Below, in pieces: positions 44,332 through 56,540 of a stretch of DNA of 64,000 nucleotides. Position 1 is the stretch's first letter. Each line of letters opens with the position of its first letter. Under the pieces are notes generated by a model that was not told the origin of the DNA, did not search any database, and saw nothing but the letters and a program-made list of their open reading frames with translations. The stretch is from Fragilaria radians (taxonomy: Eukaryota > Bacillariophyta > Fragilariophyceae > Fragilariales > Fragilariaceae): the NCBI GenBank assembly GCA_900642245.1, contig CAAAJI010000090.1, positions 23,097 through 87,096 on the forward strand, read 5' to 3'. A program made the translations under genes and the position numbers.

Positions 44332-47011
44332 TTAACTCAAGTTGAGAGGTAAAATAAAGTATCCGATTGATTGGTGTATATAGCTGTAATTCGAAAAAGC
44401 TGAAGATGATTTAGGTCTGAACACAACCGATGGTAACTTTATTTCTTTCGAAGATTCTGATATCATTAAAAAGTTGCCTGTTTGAGTTTTTGTGTGTGAA
44501 TGCTTAGTGTTATAGGACTCTCGCTTGATTGACAGTGTCCGTGTGCAATTTCTCAAGGAGAGTCCCATCGAAACTTGACTAAAATGGTTGGGAAATATCA
44601 TGTAGGATTCATTTGAAGTATTTTTAACATCACATTTAGTTGTCGTGATTGCATTGACGCTTAAGCCATTCTGAATCTCAGATGTTTCTGTACAAACCGG
44701 CAAAGCATTTCCAGTTTTACATTTATGGATGAATTGATCATTTCGATTTGTTTTCAAATTCCCTGGTTTCAAGACATCAACGAGAAAGCTTCCATCAGAG
44801 AAATAAGCCTGATGATCAGTTGGCACATCGGATATGTGAGAAATCAATGTTGAGATGGTTGACATTCCTTTAGTTCCGTGTTGCAAGCTAAGATTGCCTT
44901 TTCTTAAAAATGATGGGCATTGTGCCAATTCTCCCGCGTTCTGAACACCAGGGAGTTGTCTTTGCGATAGGTTAGAGTTACTCTGTAAGTCCTTAACGAG
45001 TATCAGGCTTTCCAAATGAGTCTCCCTTTCGTTTCCTAAGAGAGTAGAACAGTCCATTATGCTAGAGCCGGAATCAAAAGAGCCAAGGACAAAATTGATG
45101 ACGTTTCTGCTAGGATTTGAATCGGATGTATTGCTAAACTTTGATTCGGAAGTATTGCTAGCAGTTGCAAGGGTGATAGTCCCATTTTTCTTAAAACCCG
45201 AGAATGGTTTCTCAATATTTAGAGTACCGTAGTAATCTGTGCCTGTTATCCAACGTACCGCAACCCCAGAGCTCTTCTGATTAATAAGGGAACAAGCTAG
45301 AGTGCAAATGACAAAGAGTAAAGTAACTGGAAAGTTTGTTGTCGGAAGCTGGCGTATATCAACCATTTTATTGTGACGTGATTCTCCCTGTAGGTGTTTA
45401 ATTCCAAGAGCGGCTTCAGCTCTAGGGTAATGCGTAGGCTCCTTTGCCATACGTGGTTCTATATTGAGAGATGGATCGTCAGAGTTTCTCATCGCCTTTA
45501 TATTAAGAAGAACTGCGTAGTCTGTGGGTGCTGTAGAGGATTGGAAAAACGGCGGTGGAGGCTTTAGCATTTCTATGCCATGAAGTTTCAAGGAGTGAGC
45601 ATCCAAATCCAAATTTGAGGAAGAAATTTGCATCAAATCGTTGGGTGGAGATTTCGTGATTAATGAAATTGCAATTTGTAAAATTTCTTCAATAAGATCC
45701 ATTATGACAACACTGTACGGTGAACACTTCATCATCCTCATGGGCAGAAGGCGAAGGCAGTTGTACATATCCCTCTTGTTACAGTTTGTCGACATAATTT
45801 TGGTTCGGTTAATGGGATGGGAAAGAAAAGCAACACAAAAGTATCTGCATGGAAAGAAATTTCGAAGTGTGAGCAGCATTCCTTAGCCAAACATTAACAC
45901 TTTTTGCCACTTACATAGGCATTAATGCGTGACTCACGATGAATACATCGAATAATCTACTCACAACGTAGACGTCTCTGAAGCATTGACAAAACCAGCC
46001 TTGAACCCATGACAAGCAAAAGCTCGGTGTACTCAAACAGGACGTAATATGAGAGTGTAACTCCCTGTCGATTGTACAGAGTAACGGGTAGAGAGATATG
46101 TGTATGGTAGATTCGATATAAATGTTATTTCTGCGCATTGAATCTCGAAGATGCCATCGGGCTAGCTGACCCATAACCAAGGAAACCAACGAAGGAGATT
46201 CCAAATTAATGAGTAGCAATGCAGCTACATCTGAGAGGCCAGAATAGTATTTATATGTGTCATCCTCAAAGTAGGGGTTTTCCGCAGGTGGCATTCGCAA
46301 AACAGTCGTTATAATATTGAAGAGCAGCTTTTGTTCAGTCTTGCTTGCCATTCTTTTGCAGGTGAAGGAAGTCGTAGATATTTCGGAGGATACGTCATAG
46401 GTATGAACGGTTATTGGAGAATATGTACCATTACTATAGTGATCATTATCATTGTCCTTCTCAGCCTCAGTGTAAACCAAATCAATTGACTTTACTGGAC
46501 TAGGTCCATCTGACTCTGCCGAAGTAGATTCCATCAAGTCTGGAACGAAAGACACTTTTCTAGGTCGCATTTTCGAAAGCCTATACTCTTCATGTTGCCG
46601 ATTCAGTTTAATGAGATCTTCAATCGCCCACACTGATAGCAACACGTCTTTCATCAAAAGCTGCATACTTGTATTTGAAATATCCACCAGAGTGTCACGA
46701 TTCGACTGGAAGAGTTGCTCATGAGCTCCTAACAACTTTGGCCAAGCGCGCTTTCGTATAGAGGAGTTTACAAGGCCACCTCTAGACAGAGCGAGGTCAC
46801 GTAAATGCCAAAGATCCACCGCTTCATCTGTACCATTTAAGCACTGGAAAATTATGTTTTCCTTCTCTATCAGCGCATCGTTTTCATTTCGACTTTCTTC
46901 GCATCCTGCAGCGACTCTATACCATGGATATGACTCGTCCGTCAAAGGATCATGGTCAGGAGAGAGGGTTTGCAATGTTAGTTTTCCCCAGGGAGAAGTA
47001 TTCGCATCCAT
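44332..47011 (-). CDS. TBC1D20/Gyp8-like TBC-domain protein with membrane anchor and lumenal tail
   Basis: Exons 45915-47011 and 44332-45844 join across a 70-bp intron (GTAAGT...TGCAG) to make HALMPIYFCVAF, which matches HPLMPIYFAAV of TBC1D20. Total 869 residues. The TBC domain runs from RGGLVNSSIRKRAWPKLLG through LARWHLRDSM, SFCLSWVQGWF, VSRLFDVF and on to LITKSPP. TBC1D20 is a Rab1/Rab18 GAP on the ER, held by a C-terminal TM; a TM segment is present at about 537-554 (FPVTLLFVICTLACSLIN). Both catalytic fingers are missing: the Arg of IxxDxxR is N113 and the Gln of YYQG is S257. About 315 residues follow the TM, with many NxS/T sites, consistent with a glycosylated lumenal domain not known in TBC1D20. 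The true 3' end is uncertain. Confidence 0.86.
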
Positions 47012-49147
47012 AACAGAGAGAAAAGTTGTGAAATACTTCTTGAGATTTCTAGTACGTTGACATTAAAAAACGGTCAAAAATTCAAAATCACGAACTGGTG
47101 AGAAACTAACTTTGGTTCCATGTTGCCAGTATGTCAGTGCAATTGGCGTCGTTGGGGCATGCAGTAGTAGAAAATGTAATGGCTTGCAGTGTTTCGCGGA
47201 CTTCTGTTACATGTGATAAGTATAATCTATAGCTTTCTTTAATGGCAGTAGTTTTTTTTTCATAAAGCTTGATTATGTATTTATTATATAAAACTCTTTA
47301 TTGATTTGTTGAACTATTTGATCATATTACATGCAATTACTATTGAGAGTTAAAGACGTGATTCAAAATAAAAATAATACCGAAATCGATTATGCTTTCA
47401 CATCCTGAATTCTAAATAGAGAGCATTGTCGTTTTTTTCTGAGCTGACTAACAATGAGTATATCGAAAAAAATTTACCTCTTGTAATATTCTGTTGCAAG
47501 AAAGACTGAGAAAATGGAAAGCAAATTTTCCATGGGATTAGCAACGAAGAGTAACTTAGAGATTTCATGGACAAAAGCCGCTCCACATCCAGATATTCCA
47601 GGAACTTCAATATTTTCAAGGATAAGTGTATGCTCATGTACTGTTCTAATATATATTAACTGATTATAAAGAGATGCGGAGAGAACTTGAGACAACGGCT
47701 CTCCAGGTGAGCTTCTCAGTTGCACGTCCAGACAGGAAGCTAATACGCCACAGAATAGGTTTCAAAGAATTGTTTGGGAGATTCCAAAATTTGATATTGG
47801 AAGAGTTGAATTCGAGAAGAAATGTAAGCTAATACCTCTTTCAAAATTCTATAAATGAGAGAAGATTATCTTTTGCATTCTTCTTCAGCTTAGCAAACGG
47901 ATTATATCCTTTTGAATTTTCCATACTGGACATCTAAGACCAAGGGGACAAGAGTCACACCTCATATTTTTCTAGGAAATTGGAGCTGATTCTCCATATC
48001 AAGAAGAATTTGAGAAAGACTGGTTTGATATTTTTGCTCAATATATGCTTATCTAACAGAGATTATTTTGTACAAGTTCAATCAGTATCAAATCCTTTTT
48101 TGCTGTATCTGCTCCTGGAGTATCTGTTGCATTACATTAATGTTTTTTGTCGTTACTCTTGTTGTGTAAGGATATCAACGGTAGCTGTTGTCTTTTCCAG
48201 TTGAAGGCAAGCAATGCAGGTTAGGAAGCGTGGCCAATTGATTAGTGTTTATAAACTTTCCAATGTTGTGAGTGAAAAAAGAGGCAAGAGTTACTGGCTA
48301 CAAGCAGCCGCGTAGATATTTGCTTTTACCCTGCACTTCCTTATACAATAAACTCTTGGGCATCTGAAAAACTTGTGAGCTAACGTAATTTATATCCTGG
48401 AAAGTTACCAGAGAAACTTAATTTAGCGGTAGAATCCACTTTATCAACGTTATCCAATGCATAATGGTATTTATTGCTGAAAATAATTCTTCACGCATTT
48501 TGTGAATGCTTTATAATTCTTTTCTACTTTATTGCATCACTCAATAGCACGCTGATTGCAAAGATCCTGCTAGCTGAGAGGATATGTCATGAAAAGATGC
48601 GCTTCAGAACGTCAATTATTAAGAAGTTATTATTTTGTTGCTGTCAGAATGCATTACAGCTTTTTCGTACCAAAGTCAACAAGAATTAGAAGGTAAAAGC
48701 TCCAATCTGAAATGACTTATTATTATTAACATCATTTTTCCAATGTAACGAAAGGAATAAAGCAGTGAATTCATATTCGAAGCGGTATAAATCAATGTTG
48801 TTTTTCATCCGTCGTGACGATTGAATGATTACTGATTCCTTTTCTCGTTCTCGTAGCATCTATAGATAACGGTTGAATCCCTTCCGTTGTGAAGAACAGT
48901 GGAGTGGAATGACGTCATGACCCTCATCAGAAGTTGGGTAATGGATGCGAACTCAACCATCACTGCCAGTTGGTACAAACTTAAGCATTCATATCCACAT
49001 ACAAGGTTCTAGTAGTAGAAGCATACTGGAGAAATTCCAGTGGTTTCGAGGTCAAGCTGTGAAAACTTACTAAACTTACATACGAACGCTTATTCGTTTA
49101 AGAAAAGTACGTTCTAGTACTCTATTTTCAAGTGTCGACATGAGAAC
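47012..49147. other. divergent intergenic region
   Basis: 2.1 kb between the starts of the TBC1D20-like gene and the HSF gene; both promoters lie here. No convincing gene was found. A palindromic TGACGTCA lies 230 bp upstream of the HSF start codon. Confidence 0.5.
48909..48916. promoter_or_regulatory. CRE-like palindrome TGACGTCA upstream of HSF
   Basis: Perfect 8-bp palindrome of the bZIP/CRE type, about 230 bp before the HSF start codon. TGACGT elements are known in diatom CO2/cAMP-responsive promoters. A single 8-mer can occur by chance, so function is only suggested. Confidence 0.35.
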
Positions 49148-50830
49148 ATGCCTAATACCCGAACCCTCAATTCGTATTCAGGAAACATGTCGCCTAATAC
49201 TACTAGTGCGCCAATCTCAACCAGCGTGAATAGAGCTTCCATGGATATGACGGAGGAAACAATTGATGGGAGAAATATTCTACAGAATTCACTCATGATG
49301 AATGAAACCATCCATTCAACAGATTCGTCAACAATGAAAGCAAATGAAATACCTTCCTACCAGTTTCAGTACGAAAACCAATCTCAAAATTTTTTGACTT
49401 CTCATTCTGTCCTCTCCAAGCCAGAATTCAAGCATCAGAATGAAAGATCAAATTTAGATAATAATCAAGAAGAGGCTAAGCAGCATTCACATCCGGAAGT
49501 TGGTGTGCAATATTTCATATATCAACCTCAACAGCAGCAGCAGCAACAACAACAACAATACAATAGTTATCTCCCATTAGTTACACCGCCTACAGCGCCT
49601 CAGCAACATCCACTCCCTCCTCCATCACCATCATCCGACGACAATGGGAGTAAGAAGAATAAGCGAGCGGGGGTTCCTCACATTTATCATGATTATTCAG
49701 CTGTACCCGATCCCCTTGGGTATGTCCGAAAGAAAACAGGGGGCGTGACTCAACCGTTTCCTGAAAAGCTCATGGAAATGTTATCAAAGGAAACAGACTG
49801 TCCATCAATTGTGGGCTGGTTACCTCATGGTCGGGCGTTTATTGTTAGGAAGCCGAAAGCCTTCACTTCTGAAATAATGCCCAAGGTAAATTTCATTACA
49901 TTTCAACATTGTCCATTTGATTCTATATTCCTTTTCTCACATCTTCACTCCTCTTCAATCATCAAAGTACTTCCGGCAATCGAAGCTGACGTCTTTTCAG
50001 CGCCAGCTGAATCTCTACGGTTTCCGTCGCATCACACAGGGCGCTGATGCTGGTGCTTACTATCACGAACTTTTTCTGAGGGGAAGACCTCAGTTATGCA
50101 TGCGAATGAATCGTCAAAAAGTCAAAGGGACGGGCCACAAGCAACCTGCTGATGCTCAGACTGAAGTAAGTTTTAGGAATTTCAACTTATCATTGATGAT
50201 CCATATTTCTAACATTTCTTACCTTTTCTTTTATAGCCAAACTTTTACAGCATGCCCCAATTACCTGCATGGCAATCTCCATCTAGCCCAGATATGCAAG
50301 GACTTCATGGAGCTGCAAATTTACTCAAAGGCATTGCTGCAGGTATACCTGCTTCAAATTTAAGCACCACAACGTGGCCTACAACACAACTGAGTCAAAC
50401 GATCCCATCACAGCACGAAACAGTAGTTTATCAACCGCAAGCTCAATATTATCTGCAACCTGCACCTGCGCCAACTGACTCACAACAAGGGCAAGCTGCT
50501 CCTGCGACTTTCACCATGTTTATACAAGCTCCATCGTCCTACACTCAGCCTCCTTTTGCAATGGCAGTACCAGCCCCCTACGCTATTCCAGCTACTTCAT
50601 CGTACACCGGCCATAATGGTGCTCAAGCTTACTTTGTTAATGGATCTGATGTACAGTCACAATCGTCTACGGTGACATCTGATGGATTATCACAAGCTTC
50701 AACACTACAGCTATCTTCTAGCAATGGCCAAACATTTTATTGGCTTCAACCCACCGCAGGAACTGTGGTGACACAGCAGCAGCTTCAACAGCAACAAAAT
50801 GGGGAATCCACATCTACGCAAGCGGTATGA
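49148..50830 (+). CDS. heat shock factor (HSF) family transcription factor, three exons
   Basis: Exons 49148-49885, 49968-50165 and 50237-50830 (introns 82 and 71 bp, GTAAAT...AAAG and GTAAGT...TATAG) give 509 residues. The DNA-binding domain is at about 195-312: FPEKLMEMLSK, IVGWLPHGRAFIVRKPKAF, then across the first intron [26 protein letters not shown], and YYHELFLRGRPQL. Recognition-helix residues [11 protein letters not shown] are intact. The N-terminus has a 10-Gln tract and Pro-rich linker. The C-terminal half is Gln/Ser/Thr/Pro-rich and looks like an activation region. No clear HR-A/B heptad coiled coil follows the DBD, so trimerisation may differ from animal HSF1. AATAAA at 50938-50943 may be the polyadenylation signal. 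Confidence 0.95.
49529..49558 (+). repeat. CAG/CAA repeat encoding 10 Gln in HSF
   Basis: Ten consecutive Gln codons (CAA and CAG mixed) in exon 1 of the HSF gene, upstream of the DNA-binding domain. Mixed codons make it less prone to slippage than a pure repeat. Confidence 0.9.
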
Positions 50831-53800
50831 ATAGAGTTTGAGTTTGTGTCTATGTTTGAGTACAGCATTAATTTCGGTACTGTAATTATTGTGAAAGCAA
50901 GAAATCCCTCCGCCTCGTTTTGATTATGTTAGCTCGGAATAAATTTGCAACATGCGATTTCAAACGTGGAAAAGGCAAAGTGGCATGATCTTAACAATAA
51001 CCGGAAGGAATTCTGTAAATTAGAGATGTCCCTATGGTTGATGTTGGAAAATGATGGTTTACTTCATTTTGCTGTATTCGAAGCGAATCCTCTGTCTTTT
51101 TTGTTCAAGTATTCAAAATTTTCCAAATGAATTATTTGAGGTCATATTGGGGGCTCACGACTTTTGTAGGATAAATCATTTTAAAATTACGAAAAGAATT
51201 TTGCATGTGTTACGCTTAGACTTGTTGTAAATCGAGGTCACAGCCAAAAAGGTTTTGCTGATGTTTGAACGGAGTGAGAAGTTACTTTCCTTATGATTTA
51301 GCATCCCATTGCAGAACTCTTACGTGTTGGCACAACATGTAGTCAAACCAAATATCAGAGAGGAATTTAACATACTCACAACCACCCAACCTAAAACTCA
51401 TCACTCCCTTTTCCCCCTCTCCTCTTTTTGGGGTATTTTTGTGTGAATTATTTTATTAGTTCAGTGGTTCTATTACCTTTTGTGAGGAGTGAATGCTCGT
51501 CGTTTGCTTTTGCTTTTCAAGTTAAACTTGCGGCTAATCACTTATATCTATTTTTTCTCTTTAAATCTGGAGGTCATGATAGTTCATCCAAAGTTCAAGG
51601 GGAAATCCATTTTTTGCAGTACAACCTGAAACAATTTTTCATGCAAATAGCATATATCAAAGGCATAACTGTTGTAGCTTCCATGTGGTTTGCTTATTAC
51701 CATGCAATACCTTTTCTCTTCATCATTAGAATCTTTCTCATCAATTTACAATAATTTCATGAATTGGGTCAGGTTACTTTCAGTCGATGTTATTGATTGG
51801 TGTCATCCCTATGCTTTGTACTTTACAAGATGACTAAATTCTCCATATCTGCACTCTATTCCTCTAAATTGTATAGTAAGCAAACACAGTATTCCTTTGC
51901 TCTGGCTGCAAATCTCAGATTTGACTTTCAATCTCGAGACTAAATCCTGGCGGAAATCATCGATTTCAAGTGGATTTACATTACATGTGATCCTGTGCTA
52001 TAGTATTATTGATCCCATGAGATGTTATTCCCTTTGATCAAAATTTCCGTTAGTTGCGTGTTAAAATTACATGGATTCTAGCTGTGACATACACAGCAGA
52101 AAGTAGCATTTAATGTTAGGAAAAACAGCAATAGAGTAACAATAACATTATATCTTGCGGAATGCGTACCGCAATTACAGCATCCTCTGCAGGCTTGCAA
52201 GATTTCATATCTTTAAATCTCTTCTGCTTAACCCGTGTCGGTACTCCTCAAAACCCTGTAATATATTCTGATTGAAACAGAATAATCCTTTTAATAGTTT
52301 TTTTAACACTACAACACAAAAGACTTTAGTTGTACTCCAAATAATATTTCTTTGGATTCTAGCATAGCTCTGTCCAGCATATCTTCATAAGCTAAGTGCA
52401 AATAATCAGTTTGTATTGGAAGTACCAGATCAAGAGTCATGGGAGGACGCAATTTTTTTTCCATTTATTGATGTTTTCTTGGTTTGGATATTCGTTTCTG
52501 AAACAGCCAAGAAGTCTGAATATTGATGAGTAAGTTAGTAATATCGTTTGTCATAATATATTCTGTGTTTTCAAGTTGAAAAATATAGACAAATCATTAG
52601 CTTTTGAAGTTGGCAAGACGAAGCATGTTAAGAAGGATATCTTAATGGGTCCCGCTTCAAAGTATACGATGTGCTTTAGTATCTTTAAGGATGGTTGCCC
52701 TGAGGAGTGAATGAAGGACTTGATATACTTCAGTGAGATCTAGACAGTGCTCCCACTCAAAGAGCCTGCCTGCAAGAACTAAATATCTTTGAATTTGTTC
52801 AAGTAGAAGTCTCTTTCCTTGCATAACTTGAAATTTATTCGCTTATGAAACTTTTCCATGAGATGGGGATTCAATATATGCCTTAATACTTTTTTTCTGA
52901 AGTTTGTACTAAGGGTAAAATATGGAACTAATCTTTTCTTTCATTCCGATAAGTATCCCAAACTGCTTAGTCAGCATGTCTTTGAGATTTGGAACAGACC
53001 TTAGGGTGAGAGCGGCCTGAAGCCATGGTGGTAAAGAATGTTGATATTTGCAAAATTTCATATTAAGCATAATTGCGATTATTGATCTATTTTGACATCT
53101 TGGATTATTTCAAGCGTTTAGAGAATCAAGAAAAGGTCTGGAGCACATTACTTGTAATGGAATAAGTAGTTTCTAAGCAACGGTGTCACTAATGTAATAA
53201 AAGCAACTTCACCATGACTGATTCCTGAGCTCTTAATCAATTTAAACAGCAGAAAGTCGCTCATGTTTCAAGGTAAAGTTGTTTTGTTAAAGCCTTTGGA
53301 GCTTCTTTTTTAGAAACTAATGAACTTAAGATAGCAAAAGCCTGATAGCACTATAAATATCAAGCAGATGAAGGTTAAATCAATAATCTTTGAGGACATT
53401 AATCATATATATAGTAGTGATGACGTTGAAATCCAAAAATTCTATGCTACTGGCAAAAACGTCTCATCCTATCATTCAATAGCGAACGTCATTGATGATC
53501 AGGAGGAAGATTAGCACAGAATTTTGGCTGATCTTGTGGCTGTAACTCAATACACTTCAGAAGTATTGTTCAAGCAGCTATTTTCCAAGTGATCATTTGA
53601 AGTATCATGGGTTGCCAATTCACCATTAAAAAGACGGAGCAGTGCAACCTTTTGCTTCCATTATTCATTCAAGCAGGTATTGCATAAGTTGTGGATGCTT
53701 ATCGTCTGCATGTCAAGTATGCCAATTTATAAAAAGGAAGTAGCAAACTTGGCTTGTACTCTCTAGTCGTAGTATAATCTGACCCCTCCTTCAATCGACT

Positions 53801-53917
53801 GCATGGGATATTGGAAGCATTTTATCTCATTACACTTCAGGGAACCCCTCCCTGTCAATTTGTATGTAGGTATGATTAACACTTTTGCTCTTCCAGCTAA
53901 TTGGAAAGGAATCCAAT

Positions 53918-53939
53918 AGAGAGAGAGAGAGAGAGAGAG
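53918..53939. repeat. (AG)11 microsatellite
   Basis: Uninterrupted AG dinucleotide repeat of 22 bp in non-coding DNA. Confidence 0.95.
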
Positions 53940-54210
53940 GTCCCTTGAGAATATTCAAGTTTTTGTAAAACGTCTACACATTAAGACAAAAGTGCATACA
54001 TTTTTGAATAATACATCAGTGAAAATGTAGAATACCTTGGAGAACATCCACTTATCTATTTCTATTTTCTCCTGGTAATGATGATATCATCCGCAAATCA
54101 TTTTTCATCCCTACATATCTGTAGTTGGTTTGATTTTAATTTGAATTATAGTGCGAGGGAGATTACAAATCACTTATGCCACATATGCAATTAGTACATT
54201 CATCATGCGT

Positions 54211-54516
54211 CTAAAAGAATGTCATCGTTGACTGGATTAAGCCACGAAGCAATAAATTTAGTATTTGAGGATCATCCAAGTTGGAAATAGCTTTATATAG
54301 ATCTTGGTACGGAGTTTCCTCCTTCTTTTTAAGGGACCACATATGTTGTATGTCCTTCCAGTTTGTGAAGAGATAGGAACTAAACGTTACATTTTGATCA
54401 CATAAGACACAGTGATACTTTGCCAATGCTGTTAAAGAATCAGAGGTTGCCATGGAGCTCACATAGCTTGCACTCAGCAATATCTCAAGTAAAGGAATAA
54501 TGATGTATTTATACAT
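54211..54516 (-). CDS. doubtful small ORF, 101 residues
   Basis: Starts with a true ATG and has a hydrophobic N-terminus (YIIIPLLEILLSASYVSS) that could be a signal peptide, followed by a stretch with CVLCDQ. No family is recognised, and its position in decayed, AT-rich DNA makes chance or transposon remains equally likely. Confidence 0.2.
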   Translation of the reverse strand: MYKYIIIPLLEILLSASYVSSMATSDSLTALAKYHCVLCDQNVTFSSYLFTNWKDIQHMWSLKKKEETPYQDLYKAISNLDDPQILNLLLRGLIQSTMTFF

Positions 54517-54932
54517 TTAGTACAAAAGATTCAACGATTAATTTCAAAATCAATGACGAAAGAGTTTATAGCATATTTGAGATGAGGAATGCATGGCCAC
54601 GGAAAACACTAAGTATAGGTTGGACTGAACGTGTGTAAACAATAAATATGTATTCTGACAAAAATAAAATCAATTCGTCATCCATCCAAGGTGAACATGG
54701 AAACAGTGTAGCTTTTATTTCTCATTAGGAGTTGGAGTAGGGTGTATTCTGATGCAACAGATCGTAGTTACACTTGATTTGGAATTAACTATAAACGATT
54801 TCATGAGGGCAAATTAATTTTTAGAAGTTAACGCATGATGGGCCAAGCAAGGTAACCTGTAATCTTATTAGGGTAAAAAATCGAAGCACTCGATTTCAAT
54901 GCATCATCATTAAAGACACAGTTTCGATAAAA

Positions 54933-56540
54933 ATGAAGGGCGATAGTGAATTGTCAAAACGCTTTGCTTTGTGCTCCTTTGCTCCGATAACTAACGACTT
55001 GTTGGAATCCTCTCGAATTGTAGTTGATGAAGGAGCGTTTGCCACCACCTCCTTCTTAATGGATTCCTCTGGTCGCTCCAAATTCATGCTCCCACTTCAG
55101 GTTGCGTGCACGAGTAAGGAGGATGTAGATTATTTAGTTAACTCCGGATGCTTACCCATGAACGACAGTGATAATGATGATGATAATAATGAAACTCTCA
55201 GGATCGAAATAACCTGTCACTCTCCAAACTTACACTCGGATAAAGTCGTAACTGTTGAGGATATCCGAATTATATCATGCTCTCCGAAGGGCAATTCCAT
55301 AATGCTCGTAGCTGAGATCATTGTTCGAGCTTCTAATTCATACGCATCTAGCCAAGAAACAAAATCTGCTTTTCATCGATCCATCATAACCCAATTAGAA
55401 GAGGATCTCATTCAATCAGATAACCTCAAATACCATGCTACATCACAACTTCAGGTTACTGCTGTTTTGGTGACACAACGTTCCAATCGAGTCGCTAAAA
55501 AATCATCCTATGAGATTCCTGCTGGCTTGGCTGCAATGCAGTTTGTAGGAGGTATTATTCCTTTATCGGAACAATCTTCGACTCGTCAAACTAGACTTAC
55601 TCCTTTCTCATTGCAACTATTTCTTACACAAGCATTACAAGTTTCAACGAATTCCGTCCCTGGCTCAAATTCAGGCAAAACCTTATTATCCTTAACTATC
55701 ACTCATGCGAATACTTATGATGAATCTGTCCAGGTAACGAATATTGCTTTCCATCCAGCACATTCAAGGTATGATATAACTAATGAGAAAACGGATGTCG
55801 CTATGCCAGGAGGCCAAAATGTCGTTATCGATATGAGTAAGCATGTAAAATGGGGTTTTGGAGGAGGAACTGAACCCAATTTTCCACTGAAGATCAATCC
55901 TCATGAGGCTTTCTCTCTAGTATTGACTATTGATGCGGGTGAAGACTTGAGGAGTCGCAGTTTCTTTAGCCCTATTACGGTGACTGCAATAGTAGACTCT
56001 GGATTCTCTGTTGTTGAGACTGCAGATGCTCAGTGGACAACCGGCCGAATCGCTGTGGAGCCAGCGGACGCTTTTCGAATCGATTTAAGCTTGCAGCAAT
56101 CGAGCTCCTGTTTTGTTGGTGCACCGTTAGTTGTTGCTTTACGAGTATTAAACTTATCAACTGAGACTCGTGATTTGATGTTAGTCATGGCCAAGGATGA
56201 CGAAAAGTACGGGTCAAGTGCTTCGTCTTCTAAACATGGATCTGTAAATACTGCCATCGTGTCTGAAGTCAATGGATACACCTTTGGTGTATGGGGCTTG
56301 AGCGGTGATGATGATGGCACAGTCCGACATAACCGTGATCATGAGCTGTTGGCTGTAGATGCTGCATTATTACTAGGAGAAGTCAAAGGACAGCACTCCG
56401 TGGATGCCGAATTACGATTTGTCCCTCTTCGTGAAGGGACTTTAGACGTGCCAAACCTAAAACTTTATGATAAAACGGAAGGAAAGTGGTACAATTGTAT
56501 GCACATGTTGAAGATTGTTGCAGCTGGAAAGCCAGAGTAA
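54933..56540 (+). CDS. beta-rich protein, possible TRAPP Trs65/TRAPPC14-like subunit
   Basis: 535 residues, single exon, clear ATG. The composition and alternation suggest several beta-sandwich (Ig-like) domains and no TM segment. The last about 130 residues have a layout seen in TRAPPII accessory subunits: [19 protein letters not shown], then [37 protein letters not shown], which resembles the 'gPL.PG...v.l.fLaLreGv..i..l.l.d' ending of Trs65/TRAPPC14-type proteins. That assignment is by eye only. If right, it would act at the Golgi in Rab11 activation. An acidic Asp/Asn run ([10 protein letters not shown]) interrupts the first domain. Confidence 0.6.
   Translation: MKGDSELSKRFALCSFAPITNDLLESSRIVVDEGAFATTSFLMDSSGRSKFMLPLQVACTSKEDVDYLVNSGCLPMNDSDNDDDNNETLRIEITCHSPNLHSDKVVTVEDIRIISCSPKGNSIMLVAEIIVRASNSYASSQETKSAFHRSIITQLEEDLIQSDNLKYHATSQLQVTAVLVTQRSNRVAKKSSYEIPAGLAAMQFVGGIIPLSEQSSTRQTRLTPFSLQLFLTQALQVSTNSVPGSNSGKTLLSLTITHANTYDESVQVTNIAFHPAHSRYDITNEKTDVAMPGGQNVVIDMSKHVKWGFGGGTEPNFPLKINPHEAFSLVLTIDAGEDLRSRSFFSPITVTAIVDSGFSVVETADAQWTTGRIAVEPADAFRIDLSLQQSSSCFVGAPLVVALRVLNLSTETRDLMLVMAKDDEKYGSSASSSKHGSVNTAIVSEVNGYTFGVWGLSGDDDGTVRHNRDHELLAVDAALLLGEVKGQHSVDAELRFVPLREGTLDVPNLKLYDKTEGKWYNCMHMLKIVAAGKPE

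Larger units (their letters stand above)
50831..54932. other. long gene-poor region
   Basis: 4.1 kb with no supportable complete gene. It contains the 3' UTR of HSF, an (AG)11 microsatellite at 53918-53939 and a doubtful ORF at 54211-54516. Some fragments near 53480-53600 read as protein-like on the plus strand (ILADLVAVTQYTSEVLFKQL) between stops and could be transposon remains, but no family was recognised. Confidence 0.45.

Noticed and set aside
49026..49040. short inverted repeat CTGGAG/TTCCAG considered as a heat shock element in front of HSF
   Set aside because: GAA and TTC are one base apart instead of the two needed for a standard element, and no third unit follows.
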